Shown piece after piece: positions 1-12,289 of a stretch of DNA of 64,000 bases. The translations under genes were made by a program, and so were the position numbers. The stretch comes from Mesostigma viride. Lineage: Eukaryota > Streptophyta > Mesostigmatophyceae > Mesostigmatales > Mesostigmataceae. The notes under the pieces are model-generated. The model did not search any database. It was not told the origin of the DNA and saw nothing but the letters and a program-made list of their open reading frames with translations. The DNA is taken from positions 1,671,192 to 1,735,191 of the forward strand of contig RPFO01000246.1 of NCBI GenBank assembly GCA_009746045.1, written 5' to 3'. Each line of letters begins with the position of its first letter. Position 1 is the stretch's first letter.

Positions 1-553
1 CTACACTGGTACTACGTAAAAAAGCACAGACTGGTGCGGCGTAAAAAGAACATTGGAGCCAGCACTTTCCCGCGGGTTGTAGCCGATATTCCCCCATGCA
101 GCGATATTCACCAATGCGCTATCAATAAACAAGTCGACACCATCCGGTATGTAAAAAAAGCACGCTGCTGGCCACGACGGTCACGGCGATGATGAACGAC
201 AATAACAAGAACGCCTAATAGCAGGCGTCGGTCATACAAACTAGAACAGACTGGAACAACTACTTACCCGGTCGTCTGTGATCTTGACGCAGAGCCTGGT
301 TTACAAGGAAGCGAGGGAAACCGGCCACTATGAGCACCCCTACTTAACCCACATAATGAAGGTTAGGAATCCTCCCCATCATGCTAACCGTAGACTTGGT
401 GAAACGCCCCATGCTACAAATGCGATAGCCCAGCAACGACTACTTGCGGCCATCACCTTGTCCAGTTCTGGCTGGCTGTGCGGCGGTAATTTTACCAAGT
501 TTAAAAATGTTACGCCGCACCAGTCTGTGCTTTCTTACGTAGTACCAGTGTAG
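1..553. mobile_element. Short non-autonomous DNA element (MITE-like) with 43-bp terminal inverted repeats
   Basis: The first 43 bases of the window (beginning CTACACTGGTACTACGTAA) recur as their reverse complement at 511-553 with a single mismatch. The interior of about 470 bp has no convincing coding sequence. Its left edge coincides with the window edge, so the target duplication cannot be checked and the element may start further left. The termini are not diagnostic of a superfamily. Confidence 0.6.
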
Positions 554-577
554 TGCAGAAATCTGCCAAAAGAGCAA

Positions 578-650
578 ACGCCCAAAGCCAACTTCCAAGA
601 CGCCCAAAGCCAAATTCCAAGACGCCCAAAGCCCAAACGCGGGCGAGTCT
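578..650. repeat. Short tandem repeat, about 24-bp unit
   Basis: Three imperfect copies of a unit reading roughly ACGCCCAAAGCCAA plus TTCCAAG lie between the MITE and the first gene. They make overlapping open frames on the minus strand that are repeat artefacts. Confidence 0.55.
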
Positions 651-950
651 GGCGCGGCGCGCCTGTCCTGGAGGCCATTGGGCGCCGGAATAAGAAATCC
701 CCGAGTGGGCCGATGCTGAGTGTAGACAGGCGAACACGTGGTAGCATATTGTGGCAAAGAAATATTGTGAAGAAAGCACTGCAGAAAATACCAGCATGGT
801 CACCAACAGTTGATAAACATTCCACAAAGCACTGACCGCTCTGGGGTGTCACGGGTCACCGCGTGCACGCTCGAAAGAAGTAGTGTCGCAGTTACTTTGC
901 TTCCATTCAAATCGGCACATCTACCGCACGTGCCACGAGCCCTTAAGGAC

Positions 951-2963
951 ATGGCTTCGCTGAAGGAAGTCTTGAATATATTAGACACAGATTTCGCTGC
1001 CGTAAAGGGTTTCTTAGACAAACGCCCCTCGTATGAATCTGTCATGGGATTCTTGAAGCAGCAGTCTTTAGATTCTTTATCGGCTGCTTGCTTACTTTTT
1101 ATTCTGGTGGCTCTTCTATGCTTTAGCGTCTCCGTCATTTGCAAGAACCATTCTCAGGTAATTACGTTTTAATTGCGCGCGGATCTTGCCACTTTCCCCT
1201 ACCACTTCGCACGTTGTTGCTCCCTTATTCCTGACGTCTTTGCGCGGCACAATTACACGTAGGTTTGCCCTGTCATGATGCTAGGACTTGTTGTGCATCG
1301 CCGCAATTGGCAGCCGTCATTGAAACAATGGCCCCAACCCCCAGAAGTTTGCTTGTGTATAGACTTCGCAGTTACTATTTGGGCATATCGTACACACCGG
1401 CGTACATATGTCCCGGTAAAACAAATTGGTTGAGGTCACAATCGTGACGATACGCTTTCTTCTGCCAGCGATAATCTGCACATGCCGTACAGGGTAATTG
1501 CCAGGCTAGCACAACGTCCAGTCTCGACTTTTCAGCTTTCACCACCACCACCACCCCGATATTCTCTCACGCATCACCTGGTAGCACACGTTGCGACACA
1601 TGGTGGATGTCTAGTTAGGGGCTGCGTCACGCTGTCCCTGGCACACAACTAAAACGCTGGCCCTACGCACACAACTGACATAGAGCCGTCCTTACTTTCA
1701 GTTCTTAGATGGGCGAAGGGGGCCCAAGTCTGCAGCTGCGACCTACCGGTGTTCCTTGATGTTTTAATTGCCTCATAGTAGGGTTCAAGTAGGGTTCAAG
1801 TAGGGTTCAAGGCATGGGTTTGAAAGTCCATTCGCGCCATATACTGGATGACAAAAGGCCGTTCCTGTCGTGCATGGATGTTGACTCTGCCTCATTCCTC
1901 ACTCTCTGTGTTGCTGTTAAAGCCTTGAACGCCGCATGAGGATGTAGGCATGAACTTATAGCTTGACTTACGATGTAGGCTGGTATCGGGTTCCAATGCC
2001 TGGTGCTATACCTGGCATGATGATTGTTTCTCCCCTCCCTTACCTTGCTTCTTCGTGGCAATTCCGCCAGTAACATCCCATCGCTCATGTTGCAGTGTTG
2101 TATGTCACACACTGACCGTCCTGTCCCGTCCCGTCCCCTCCCTTCCCTCACTGCTGGTGCAGGTGGATCGCCTGTGGAGCATCCTCCCGCTTGTCTACAC
2201 CTCCCTCTTCACCTTCTACCATGTCCTCAACCCGTCCTCGTCCCCGCCCCCCACTCCACGCGCTCTGCTCATGACCTCCCTGGTTGTCATCTGGGGCACC
2301 CGCCTCACCTACAACTTCTACCGCAAGGGCGGGTACAAGCGGGGAGAGGAGGACTACCGGTGGCCCGCGCTGCGCGCCATCATCCGCCCTCCCCTCCTCT
2401 TCCTCGTCTTCAACCTCGTCTTCATCGCGACGATCCAGAACCTGCTGCTCCTGCTCATGACGCTGCCCATCTACGTGGCCTCCAAGGTGGCGACCCCCCT
2501 GAACGAGATCGATGCGGCCGCGAGCATATTATTCCTGCTCTTCCTCGCAGGGGAGGTGACGGCTGACCAGCAGCAATGGGCATTCCAAAAGGACAAGAAG
2601 CGCCAGCTGGACAGTGGCAAGAAGCCAGTCAAGGGGGACGCGGCGCTGGGCTTCCTGTGCTCCTCGGGCCTGTTCCGATTCAGCCGGCACCCAAACTTCT
2701 TCTGTGAGCAGGCCATGTGGTGGTGCATCTACCTATTCAGCGTCGCCGCCACGCGCCAGTGGCTGCATTATTCCATCATCGGCACCCTGGGGCTCACGAT
2801 GCTCTTCCAAGGGTCCACCAACTTCACGGAGAAGCTCAGCAAGCAGAAGTACCCCGCGTATGCGGCGTACCAGAGGACAACCAGCCGGCTCATGCCCTGG
2901 TTCCCGGGGCCATCCGTAGAGAGCCAGCTCCGCAAGGAGGGGAAGAGCGTGGCGGCAAAATAA
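951..2963 (+). CDS. DUF1295 / steroid 5-alpha-reductase-like integral membrane protein, two exons
   Basis: Exons 951-1157 and 2163-2963 join in phase 0 across CAG/gtaatt and gtgcag/GTG and encode 335 residues. The junction restores the family signature NHSQ-VDRLWSI. Further hallmarks are the WGTRLTYNFYRKGGY block and, near the carboxy end, GLFRFSRHPNFFCEQ followed by WWCIYLF, the conserved RHPNxxxE-type motif of DUF1295 (Pfam PF06966). Hydrophobic stretches suggest five to seven membrane spans, starting with one at about residues 44-60. The family belongs to the steroid 5-alpha-reductase/ICMT-type membrane reductase group, so an NAD(P)H-linked role in the ER is likely, but no substrate is established. 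The start at 951 is the first ATG of the exon-1 frame. The carboxy-terminal KSVAAK is not a clear ER signal. Confidence 0.88.
1778..1813 (+). repeat. Three tandem 11-bp units containing TAGGGTT
   Basis: AAGTAGGGTTC is repeated three times in the DUF1295 intron. The core resembles the plant telomere heptamer (TTTAGGG) but the array is too short and irregular to call an interstitial telomere. Confidence 0.6.
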
Positions 2964-4000
2964 ATGGCTTACACCGCCGGAGGTTAACTGCGGGGGCGTA
3001 ACACAGCGTCCCCTGGTAGTTAGTTCAATGGAATACAGCCCAGTATTTGGGCGGAAACCGCACAGCATTCAGCCTGGTCCACACTCAATGGTAGTGCAGA
3101 GTTGTAAGGCCTACACCAAATGATGCAGGGCTGAGGCATGTAACACAGCTAGATCGAGGCTTTTTGTTTCTCTAGGTATAATGTCTAGACTAGCATAAAG
3201 TATACTCGTTCATGGGTGCAACATGCACCATTGATTCATGTTCATGCATTCGCGCGCAGGCCTCCGTCAGGGAGAGTCATGGGGTACCGACTTTTTAGTA
3301 GGTACCTTTCATCCCGGCCAAGGTTTGATGCACTGCAAGAAGGGGGCATGCCCCCCCCCCCCATCCTCTCGTTGCCTTCAAAGGCACAGGGCCACAGGTT
3401 CAATTAAACTGCTGACTGTGAGAGTCTAGCAACTGCTGTGCGTGCAATAAAGCTTCGACATAGCAAAGGCATAGCGGATGCAGTAGGGCTGCCCCATGGT
3501 CCAGAGGCCACAGATAGGCTTGGAGCTCATTTAGAGGCGCCACTTTGGGAGAATATAAAGGCCTCTAGCTCCCGGAGCCTGCATGATGGTTTTAATAGGG
3601 CAATACCCATGCGCTATTAAATTAATTAATAATTAATAGACACGTGACTGCGTCACGTGAGCATACGTCCTCAGTGGGAGGGGAACATGGGATGGAATGG
3701 ATGATGTAAGCCCATGCGCTATGTTCACGTCCACATGCAAACCCGGCCCATGCATGCGGCCCATGCATGCATCACATGCAGAAGTCGCAATATGTACAAC
3801 AAGAACTAGGCTGACGAAAGGCAGATGCTAAATTTAAAGGCGAGAGACCTGCATCCACGCGGTTGGGGCGTACGTACGTAGCTGCTGAGACGATATCAAG
3901 AATTGACAACCAGCGCAGGCCAGAAATCGGGAGACGATTGCTGAGGGGATGCTGCATGAGACGATATAGCAAATTCATTAATTCATTATAAGGGGACGGG
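2964..4000. other. Downstream of the DUF1295 gene: 3' flank and repeat fragments
   Basis: No gene is seen. About 3450-3640 is a minus-strand fragment of the LINE-like 3' UTR family: its GCGGATGCAGTAGGGCTGCC core is the reverse complement of sequence near 37950. It ends in AATTAATTAATAATTAATA. Position 3918 carries one copy of the dispersed GACAACCAGCGCAGGCC motif. The 3' UTR of the upstream gene presumably occupies the first few hundred bases, but no polyadenylation signal is decisive. Confidence 0.5.
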
Positions 4001-4007
4001 ACACCCC

Positions 4008-4033
4008 CGAATTTTTTGGCGCCAAAAAATTCG
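4008..4033. repeat. Perfect 26-bp palindrome
   Basis: CGAATTTTTTGGC is followed immediately by its reverse complement GCCAAAAAATTCG. It lies 60 bp upstream of a small ORF. Confidence 0.9.
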
Positions 4034-4093
4034 CGCCGGAACCGGACCAGAAATTCACGTGTGAGGCGAAATTCGGGTGAGGGCTGGGGTGCG

Positions 4094-4444
4094 ATGGCGG
4101 ATCAGGGCGTGGATATGCAGCGTGAAATTGAGGCAATGTTGGCCGTTTCAGGGTGGAAAATTTCGAACGGATATCGCGAAATCCCGTTGGAAAGTATTTG
4201 CAGTCGGGAAAGTCTTATTGCTCTCGGTTCAGCTGGCCGCAACCACGTACCCCCAACCGCCATCGATAATACCAATAACATTTTCAGGAACGCTGCTTAT
4301 CGTTGGTTTTGCGCCATGCTGGGCTGGATTAATGATGATGGAACTGCCAAGGAACTTCCGGGCGAGATTACCACAGCTATCCACAAACGTTTTCCCGATG
4401 AGCAGGGGATCTACGTAGGTTTTATTCCGACTGGGGACAGATAG
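4094..4444 (+). CDS. Hypothetical small ORF, 116 residues
   Basis: The frame opens upstream at 4016 without an ATG; the first ATG is at 4094. The product is soluble and of ordinary composition: it begins MADQGVDMQREIEAML, contains YRWFCAMLGWINDDGT, and ends GIYVGFIPTGDR. I do not recognise the family. Balanced amino acid use and lack of low complexity set it apart from the repeat-derived frames around it, so it may be a real gene, an exon, or a piece of a mobile element protein. A palindrome sits just upstream. There is no clear splice site and no similar copy elsewhere in the window. Confidence 0.35.
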   Translation: MADQGVDMQREIEAMLAVSGWKISNGYREIPLESICSRESLIALGSAGRNHVPPTAIDNTNNIFRNAAYRWFCAMLGWINDDGTAKELPGEITTAIHKRFPDEQGIYVGFIPTGDR

Positions 4445-7400
4445 AATTTTTTTCGTGCAGTATAGACTAGCCCGCAAAAAGAAGAAATGCCGAATCCCGG
4501 CAAACGATCAGGGTCGCAGCGGTCACCGACGGCGACTTGAGGAGACATCCGCTGCGTGGTTAGGCACCGATTTTGAGGCAGCAGCAACGCCCACATCACC
4601 TAAAAATGGCCTTTTTTGTTACATGGGGTCATATCTCCCACACATATAGTCAGATCGGGGTGCCTTTCTAGACTTAAGGTCCCCCTAGGACCCTGTTCAC
4701 ATCACATAAATTGGGGGGCCAACTGAACTATTTTTAGCATCAAACCGTGACGTGGAAAAGTGCAAAAAACGATGTTTTCCAGGCATAAGGAGGCGTAGCA
4801 GCCACATGTACAACAAGTAGTAAATGTAGTCCAATTCAGTTGGAAATGGTCATGCTTATTAATTTACATCCAAAGACAAAAACCGCCCTTAAGTATGCAA
4901 TGTAGGACCAAACTATGTGCTATAATTCTGGCATACATGAGCCAAAACACCGTTTTAGTGCATTATTTTCAAACTTATGAAGCCCCTGCCAGCACATATG
5001 TGGCCCAATCATGCCAGAATTCGTCACAATAGTAGCACAATACTTGAATTTACACTAGAACACAAGTTGGACATACTAGGACCACTGCCGGCCCACTGAA
5101 AGTGACGGATGCAAGCAGAAATAGAGCGATTTTTGCCAAAATACTCCATATTCTGCGCCATTGTCTTGGAAAACTTTGCATTCTTCACTCAATTATCGTC
5201 ATGGCTGTCATGGGATTCATATACATGCCACTGGGGCTGGATACATTAACCAACACAGACTAAAAAAGCGATCATCAAGGGACAAAATCTCCATCAATCA
5301 CAGTAGATGCTGGCATTCGGAACAAGCACCGTAGTGCCTACAAGCCTCAAGAAGGGGAGCTTGGCTGACCAGTCGTGCCTGTCGGCTGACCAGTCTCTTT
5401 TCTAAACGGGCCCCGCTCGGCAGCACACACAATCTCCTTTGCAGTACTTGGCCCACTCTGCTGGGCACCCCTGCTGTGCGTGTGTTATAGCAGCTAATCC
5501 ACATATATATCTGCCAGGTGCCTCTCTGCTACATGGAAATACAAAGCGCAATCAAGGACAGCAGTGGCTTGGGCTGCTATTCGATTGAGCTCAGCACCTA
5601 GCTGCTGTGCAACATGATTCTGCATCAGTGCCTGTCCTAATTGCGCCCCCCCGCCCCCTTGCCATCATCGTCATGCTCATCATAGTCTTTGGAACGTGCA
5701 CTGAACTCCAACCCTTGGACAGTCCATAGGTCATTAAGAATCTGTGCATGTAATGCTAGCTCTTCTCAGTTGAACTCATCTACCACCCTCTCATGGTCGT
5801 GTCATCTCTCATGTAATCCACCTAGGTTTATCGTGGCCACTGATCTTTCAGCCCCTCCTGACATCAAAATCTGGGCAAACACACTGTTGACATCGCCCTT
5901 CCTTTTTAGCCTGCATGGCTCCTCATGTTTATCCTTATCTCATCCCTCAACACACCTAGAACTGTCTATTCATCCCCCTTGCATAGGCGGTGCATAATTG
6001 CGGCGTGATGGGGGATTGCCAAAAATAGGTGTAAAATGCATGGGATGGCACGGGGAGGCTCACACTCATCGCTTTACAATCACACACTCATGTGCTAACA
6101 ATGTCCCTCTCTGCTTTTGACACTGCATGCACATGCATTTCCTACCGGCTATATCAAGCCTTTAGTGTGGTTTGGTGCATCAAGAGACATGGCAGGTCAG
6201 CTGAGTGCATCAGACCACATTTGTGTTAAGTGTACGCTTGCAACGCTGTTTGCCCACCGCATGGAGCTCCCCTTTCGGACAGTGGCACAAGTAGCACTTA
6301 CACCTTACTCCCAGCCGCTCACCCTGCCCATGCTAGCAACAAGAACAAATGCATGGTCCCCATCCCAACGTAAGGTGCATCACATTGATGGCCCTGCCAT
6401 CACCTAGCAGTGTGCCACGCCCTCTCCACCTCAACCTACTCTGAAAGGCCAGGGCCCCAACAAACCTTTCAAGACATGGCACTCCTCAAAGAAGGCAACC
6501 CCTCAAAGAAGGCGAGGCAGTTTAGGTCTAGGGGGGCTTTGGGTACGTTAAAAGATGATAGAGTTCACTAACACAGGCCATGGCAACGACAACCTGCTTC
6601 ACCCGCTGCATCCATACATCACAAGCCATAAACTGCACAGCCTGGCATGATTGCCTAAGGGTCACGTGATCCAAGATGCCCTTCAGGCGCACCCCAGCAC
6701 ACCGGCCCATCCTCACCACCCCACTGGTCATAGTCATCTACAGTGGCATCAAACTCCTCTAGGACAGAGTGCAGTAAAGGCAACATAGACGTCCTGACAC
6801 AATTGAATAAGAACGTGGCTGCTACCTACTGCCCTTAAAAAAAATGTCGATTGCTTGCACACATACGCATTCAATTCTTCAAGCAAGCATGCTAACACCT
6901 TCACAGCACATCCCAAGGTTGACATCCATCGAGCTTTGTCAACAAGCATGACTTCCTGATGCAAACTTAGCTGTCAAGCTAGGAGAAGGAAAGCTAGGTA
7001 AAGAGGTGAGATAGACCCCCCCACAGCACCTTCCTGCACCAAAACCATGACAATATCATCCAGAGCTTGCTAAATACGTACAGCTAACCGGTAGCGGGCG
7101 ACCTTGCAGTCCAGGTTCAGCGCGAACATCTCGTGTCAGCACCCGCGGAGATGGCGGACGCGAACCCACAATGCTTTAAAGCGAGTCATAAGACTATTTC
7201 GGGGAGCGGTGAACGGCTTGGAACACCGAAGGTATGCCGCGACAAAAGCCTGAAGTTTTTCTCGGAAATACACGCCTGGATGTGGATAAGGGCACCGTTG
7301 TCGTGCTTGTGCTTGCGTTGCGAGCAGGCAACCAGTGTTTCTTGCAGTGTCGAGCAGTAACAGATGGTGGCGCGAGAGCAATATGTGACTTTTAAATCAT

Positions 7401-7990
7401 GGCTACACAGCTTACACCTCCGCAGGCATGTTGGAACAAGCCCCGCCATGCCGTGAGCCGAAAAAAAGGAAGAAACGCATCAAGCAAGGACGGTCGTAAA
7501 CGTCACTGAAAACAGCAAAATCTGACCTGCCGGCAGGTAATGCGACAGCCTGGAAAATGTGATTCGTTTCTCGAAAAACTGATCAGCGCTCGTGAAAGTA
7601 GACTTGAAGCCCATTCGGATTCGACCTTTTGGGAATTGTGAGCTTCCAACAAAAAAGTTTCCCCCACAATTAATAAACATGCATTTTCGCTGCCAATTCC
7701 AGATCTGGCTGACACAAAAAAATAGCGTCTCATTTTGCGAATTATTTTGACGCATGAACATACGCGAATAATATCTACCATGCATCATCGCAAAGCAGGA
7801 GAGTTTACGCGTCGTTTGCATCCATCGCAGCGACTTAACATGCATAATTGACTTATGACTGATATTCCGGCGGACATAGGGTCGACAGCCATGCGAGGTG
7901 GAATTTTTCTGGTCCCGTCGTCCTCAACGCGACGCGTTCGCGCCAAAATTCCCAGGATCTCATGTAACCGGACGGACCGATTTTAGGTGA
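4445..7990. other. Gene-poor stretch, about 3.5 kb
   Basis: AT-rich, without recognisable exons, inverted repeat ends or tandem arrays beyond short runs. Open frames on both strands are short and compositionally poor. I see nothing here I can name. Confidence 0.5.
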
Positions 7991-9104
7991 TGTGCCGCAA
8001 CGCAGGGGCAGCGGGCGCCCTCGCGGCTCGACGAAAGAGAAAGGCCCAGGTCGGCGGCGCACACAGTCGAATAAAAAGAAAAGCAGGGCATCAATTACAA
8101 GCGTCAGCCCAGCAACACCGGCAACTGGATCGACCCCTGGCAGCGAGGGTGGTGCGCTTTTAACGCCGTCGAGCAGTGGGCGCAAAAGAAAGGCACCTGA
8201 GTTGTATGGTCCATCGCCCAAGAAGGTGGACGCCGGCGCGAGGCCTTCACGCCAAGGTACACACCTCACCTCATACTGTGCCTGCCCCTGCTCGTGGCGA
8301 GCCATTTGAGATGCCTCGTTTGCTGGTAGATGCCCACAATCTTGAGGCCATTATTGGTGCCATGGCATGCCCCTCTTGCAAGCTGTGCACTGTCAAGATA
8401 GGGGAACCAGAGCTGCACGCGGGGTCTGATCGTGGCAGCCCATCTTCTGTAGTGCTATGGTGCACTAATAGCAGCTGCACGGGGGTAGATGGCGGGCCAT
8501 GGTGGTGTACCAAAGCCATCCTCTCCCCTAATTCTGACCTGAGGCCGGGTGTGGATCGCAACATGCTCAACAGCCTCATGGCAGTGGCTGGGGTGTTGTT
8601 TGGTATCAGCCAGCCCACGCTTGTGCGTCTAGCCACTCTCCTAGGGCTGAGGTGCACCACTGGGCATCGCACGTGGCGAAAGGATGTCGCAGCTGCCACG
8701 TCTATTGTCAAGGAGCACCTGCACGATCAGCTAATGGAGAATAGGGAGACGGTGCGGGCATGGGAGCAGGAGCACAAGCGCTTTGGCGTAGATGGGGAGG
8801 GGAGGCAGGGCTGCCGCCTGCATGACGCTTGATGGGTCATGGCCCAACCGGGGTTTTGCATCCCCCTTTGGCCAGCAGTCGATAATTCACGATGGCACTG
8901 GGCTGTGCGTGGGGCACCATGTCTCTGGCAAGTGGTGTCAGGTCTGCGAGGTGGCTAGCAAGGCAGGCAAGGAGCCCGGGCCCCATGTGTGCTATCTCAA
9001 CCACACAGGCAGCAGTAGAAGCATGGAAGGGGAGGGGGCTGTCTTCTTGCTGCGTGACCTGGCATCCACGGTTGCGGGCATTAGCACGGGGCAGGTGGTG
9101 CACA

Positions 9105-9195
9105 GGGAGGAGGGGGCAGCAGGGGAGGAGGGGGCAGCAGGGGAGGAGGGGGCAGCAGGGGAGGAGGGGGCAGCAGGGGAGGAGGGGGCAGGAGG
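9105..9195 (+). repeat. 18-bp coding minisatellite in the transposase
   Basis: About five copies of GGGGAGGAGGGGGCAGCA keep the reading frame and encode GEEGAA repeats between the two catalytic Asp regions. Confidence 0.85.
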
Positions 9196-9976
9196 GGAGA
9201 AGGAGGTGCTGCCAAAGCCAATGGCCCAACGCTTGTACGCTGCTGAGGTGGTTAGCGATGGTGACACCACCTGGTTTGCACGGGTCAAAGAGGACGAGTT
9301 CCTCGCAGAGGCAGGCCTCATCCCCGAGAAGAAGGAAGACATCAATCACTTGGGGGGGTGTTTGTACAATGCACTGACCAAGCTCAAGAAGGAGCACCTG
9401 GGCAAGCTCAGCGGGGTGCTAGATGACCTTACAGTGAACTCCATGTGTTATTCCTTCCGCACGTGCATCCATGCCAACGGGCACATGGGGGCAGTCCACC
9501 TAGCTCAAGGGGGCACTAGGCAACGCACTGCTGCACTACTTTAACAAGCACGACGAGTGTGAGCAGTGGCCTAACTATGTGCGGCAAGCGGATCCAAGCC
9601 AGCCGCATGTTGAGCAGCAGTGGTGTGGCTCTGTGGTGGGGGACACAACGCCCGGGTGGGGTGGGACCACGTGGCTGCCCGTCGCTGCGAGCACGCCGCA
9701 GGGGGTGACAGTGGATGTGCTGGGGCTGGTCAAGGCTGTCTGGGCCAAGTACACCACGATGGACATTCTGGAGGCCTGCACCCACGATTCTAGCAGCAAC
9801 AGGAATGAGTTCCTGCACTCCCAGCAGATCAGGGCTGTCCCCGGTGGGAAGGGCGGGTTTGGGGCAGGGCTGTACCCAGGTGCATGCGCGGTGGGCATAC
9901 TGCACGTGCAGCACGGTGAACAGTGGTGGCTAGAGGATGCAGAGGAACTGGGTGTGACAGTGACCCCCGCTGTCGA

Positions 9977-11510
9977 CAGTGTAAAATCGTACGTTATACG
10001 CGTTATACGGTCACGGTGGAGTATAATGTATAATACGGTATGATACGGTATAATACGATATTATACGTTATCGTACGGACACACTCAGAATACTCTGATT
10101 TGACACATTTTAAGACACCCACCATCAATCCCCATGTTTTTAACACTGTTTTGGACATAATCCAAGGTTGCCCTACCCAAAATACTCAATGAGGTGTACA
10201 TTGTGGACACGATGTAGCATGTAATACTGAGCTAAGGCTCGTCTTGCACATAGTAATGTGATCATAGTTAGTACTATACATGCAGTTCCAACTGGTGAGG
10301 AACCCTTGCACATGCATGCACTTGCTCTATTCATATTATGTGCAAACGTGTGCATGCATAATTGTGTATATGTGTGTATATATCTGGCAGTGCATGCACG
10401 CAAATACAATTAATGCATTATATGTTTGCATTGTGCGATGCTATGTGCATATACTGAGCTGCATGTGACTGTGTGTGACGATCCAGCCAGCCATGTGGCC
10501 CCTCGCCCACGAGGCTGCCATGTGCTCCGCTAGCTTCCCATGAACATGGCCCTGGCAGCGCTAACTGCAAATCCCAACATATTAAATTCTTCTAGTTCTT
10601 GCCCAGATTAACAAAGCTTTCATCGCGTGCAGCAGCAACCATGCCGTGGCTCCGGAGCAGGCAGGACCGGCACTTCGAGGAGATCAGATGCAGGCCGACG
10701 ATGCAGTTGCATGCAGGCCGACGAACAAATGATAAACTCCGGCCACCTGCTTTGCTAAATCCATGTGCTTCGTCTAGCCAGCATCAACATTTTATGACAT
10801 GCAGACCAGAAGAATAAATACCCAAAGACCTTATGTCGGATAAACAAACCGATCTGACTCGGCAAAGCATTAGCAGTACCTCCTGCACAGTGCGGCCGAA
10901 ATATCAGGACGTGATATAGCATGCGCTTCCCAACCGCGCCGTTGCCTGGGCGTGAATTTAACCATCCATTACCAATTGACTTATGAGTACGTAGCTATCG
11001 ATAGCCAAGCTGGCTAGTTCCTGCGCTTGTATGTTGTAAATAACGCAATCGCTAGGGTGCTATTCCGTGCTTTCGCCATGCAAGTCAGGCAAAATTGGGT
11101 AGGAATTCCTATGTATGCACAAAGTGCTCAGTCAGCACGTCGGCTGCTCAGTGCTCGCCCCTCTGTGACTCCCTACCTACCGCCACGTTTCAATTTGCAA
11201 TCCATGTGCTACAGTTCAGACCTGGTTCAGACGGGTTAGTAGAGATACGAAAGCATGTGATCAATCTCACTGTCCGTAGTTTCAAGTCGTTGCAATGTTC
11301 CACTGTCATCACAGCCGCGCAAAAACAGCCTTGTTCCGCACTGAAACGCCAAAAAACCGCGGAAAATACGGCATTATACGGTATTCTACGTCATTATGCG
11401 TCATTATGCGCTAAAACGTATTACGTATGAAAAATTATACGCTAAAAACCAGCGCATAACGTATTATACCGTATTATACCGTATAATACGGCGTATGATT
11501 TTACACTGGG
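9977..11510. mobile_element. Non-autonomous hAT-like transposon inserted in the transposase ORF
   Basis: The left end CAGTGTAAAATCGTACG matches the reverse complement of the right end (CAGTGTAAAATCATACG, about 11492-11508). The flanks are gCTGTCGA (9969-9976) and cCTGTCGA (11511-11518), a 7-bp identical, 8-bp near-identical target duplication. Removing the element plus one copy rejoins the host ORF in frame as TPAVEAQLGT. Both subterminal regions are packed with TTATACG / CGTATAA / TATAATACGG words, probably transposase binding sites. The interior has no transposase. CAGTG ends and an 8-bp duplication suggest the hAT superfamily; two extra G at the right end leave the exact border uncertain. 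Confidence 0.75.
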
Positions 11511-12289
11511 CCTGTCGAGGCGCAGCTAGGGACCATCATCACCAAGAGGGAGTGGCAGCAGCAGCTCAAGGGGCAGCATGACTGGAAGCGGCGCAAGACA
11601 CAATGAAAAGGAAGTTAGAGAAGAAGAAAAGGCACTGGCCGGGAAGGAGGGCAACTGAAGCAGGACCGCTGCACATACAGCAAGGGGGTGCACTATGAGG
11701 AGGGGGGGGCAGGGGATGAGGATGGGGATGACATGGATGTTGATGCTAGACTGTGCATGTTCTGCGGTGGCCCCACACACACAACTCACAACCCCTTCCT
11801 CATATGTGGTGGCACTGACTGATTGTGTGCAGGGGGCCCACATGCTGTGCACCGGTCTCACCCTCGAAACTGTGCCAAAGGGGGAGTGGTACTGCCAGGA
11901 CTGCGACCCTGGGGACTGAGGCCTATAGTGATGATGAATGAGCTTTTTCCTAGTGTCTGGCGCTGCCACGTGGCAATCTAGGAATATCCATCAAATAGGG
12001 CTGCGCTTGTCAGAATGACCTGAAAATTTGGGGCTGCATGTCCCCCCCTCTCTAGTATTTGGGAATATATGATTTGCATGGCACTATTGCATGCGTTTAT
12101 GATTTGTTTTATTTTTTTTGTTTAAAAAAGGACCCTTTTTGCGGGAAAATCCATCAATGTGTCTAAACATCATTATTTTGTGCTCAAAATTAGGCAGGCT
12201 TTCTCAAAAGTGGGGGAACTATGCGGGAATATATGATTTGGTCCCAATATGTTTGCCCATTGTCCTATGAAAAATGTGACTAAAATAGC

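Larger units (their letters stand above)
7992..11919 (+). pseudogene. Mutator-like DDE transposase with AT-hook-like start and C-terminal PHD finger, broken
   Basis: In order: a basic amino end with an AT-hook-like GSGRPRGSTK (from about 7992); a cysteine cluster CPSCKLC...WCTNSSC (about 8370-8480); then the Mutator-type core with TLDGSWPNRG (Asp codon 8831), HTGSSRSMEGEGA, SDGDTTW (Asp codon 9257), HYFNKHDECEQW, and SNRNEFLHS (Glu codon 9807), a plausible DDE triad in the order known for this family. After an inserted element the same frame resumes at 11519 and leads to CMFCGG, HMLC and EWYCQDC, a Cys4-His-Cys3 PHD finger. Frames break at about 8240-8310, 8800, 9510 and 11815, and the hAT-like insertion at 9977 interrupts it, so it is dead. 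An acidic GEEGAA repeat is internal. Terminal inverted repeats of the element itself were not found. Confidence 0.78.

Noticed and set aside
1778..1813. Interstitial telomere
   Set aside because: Only three 11-bp units containing TAGGGTT; not heptameric telomere DNA.
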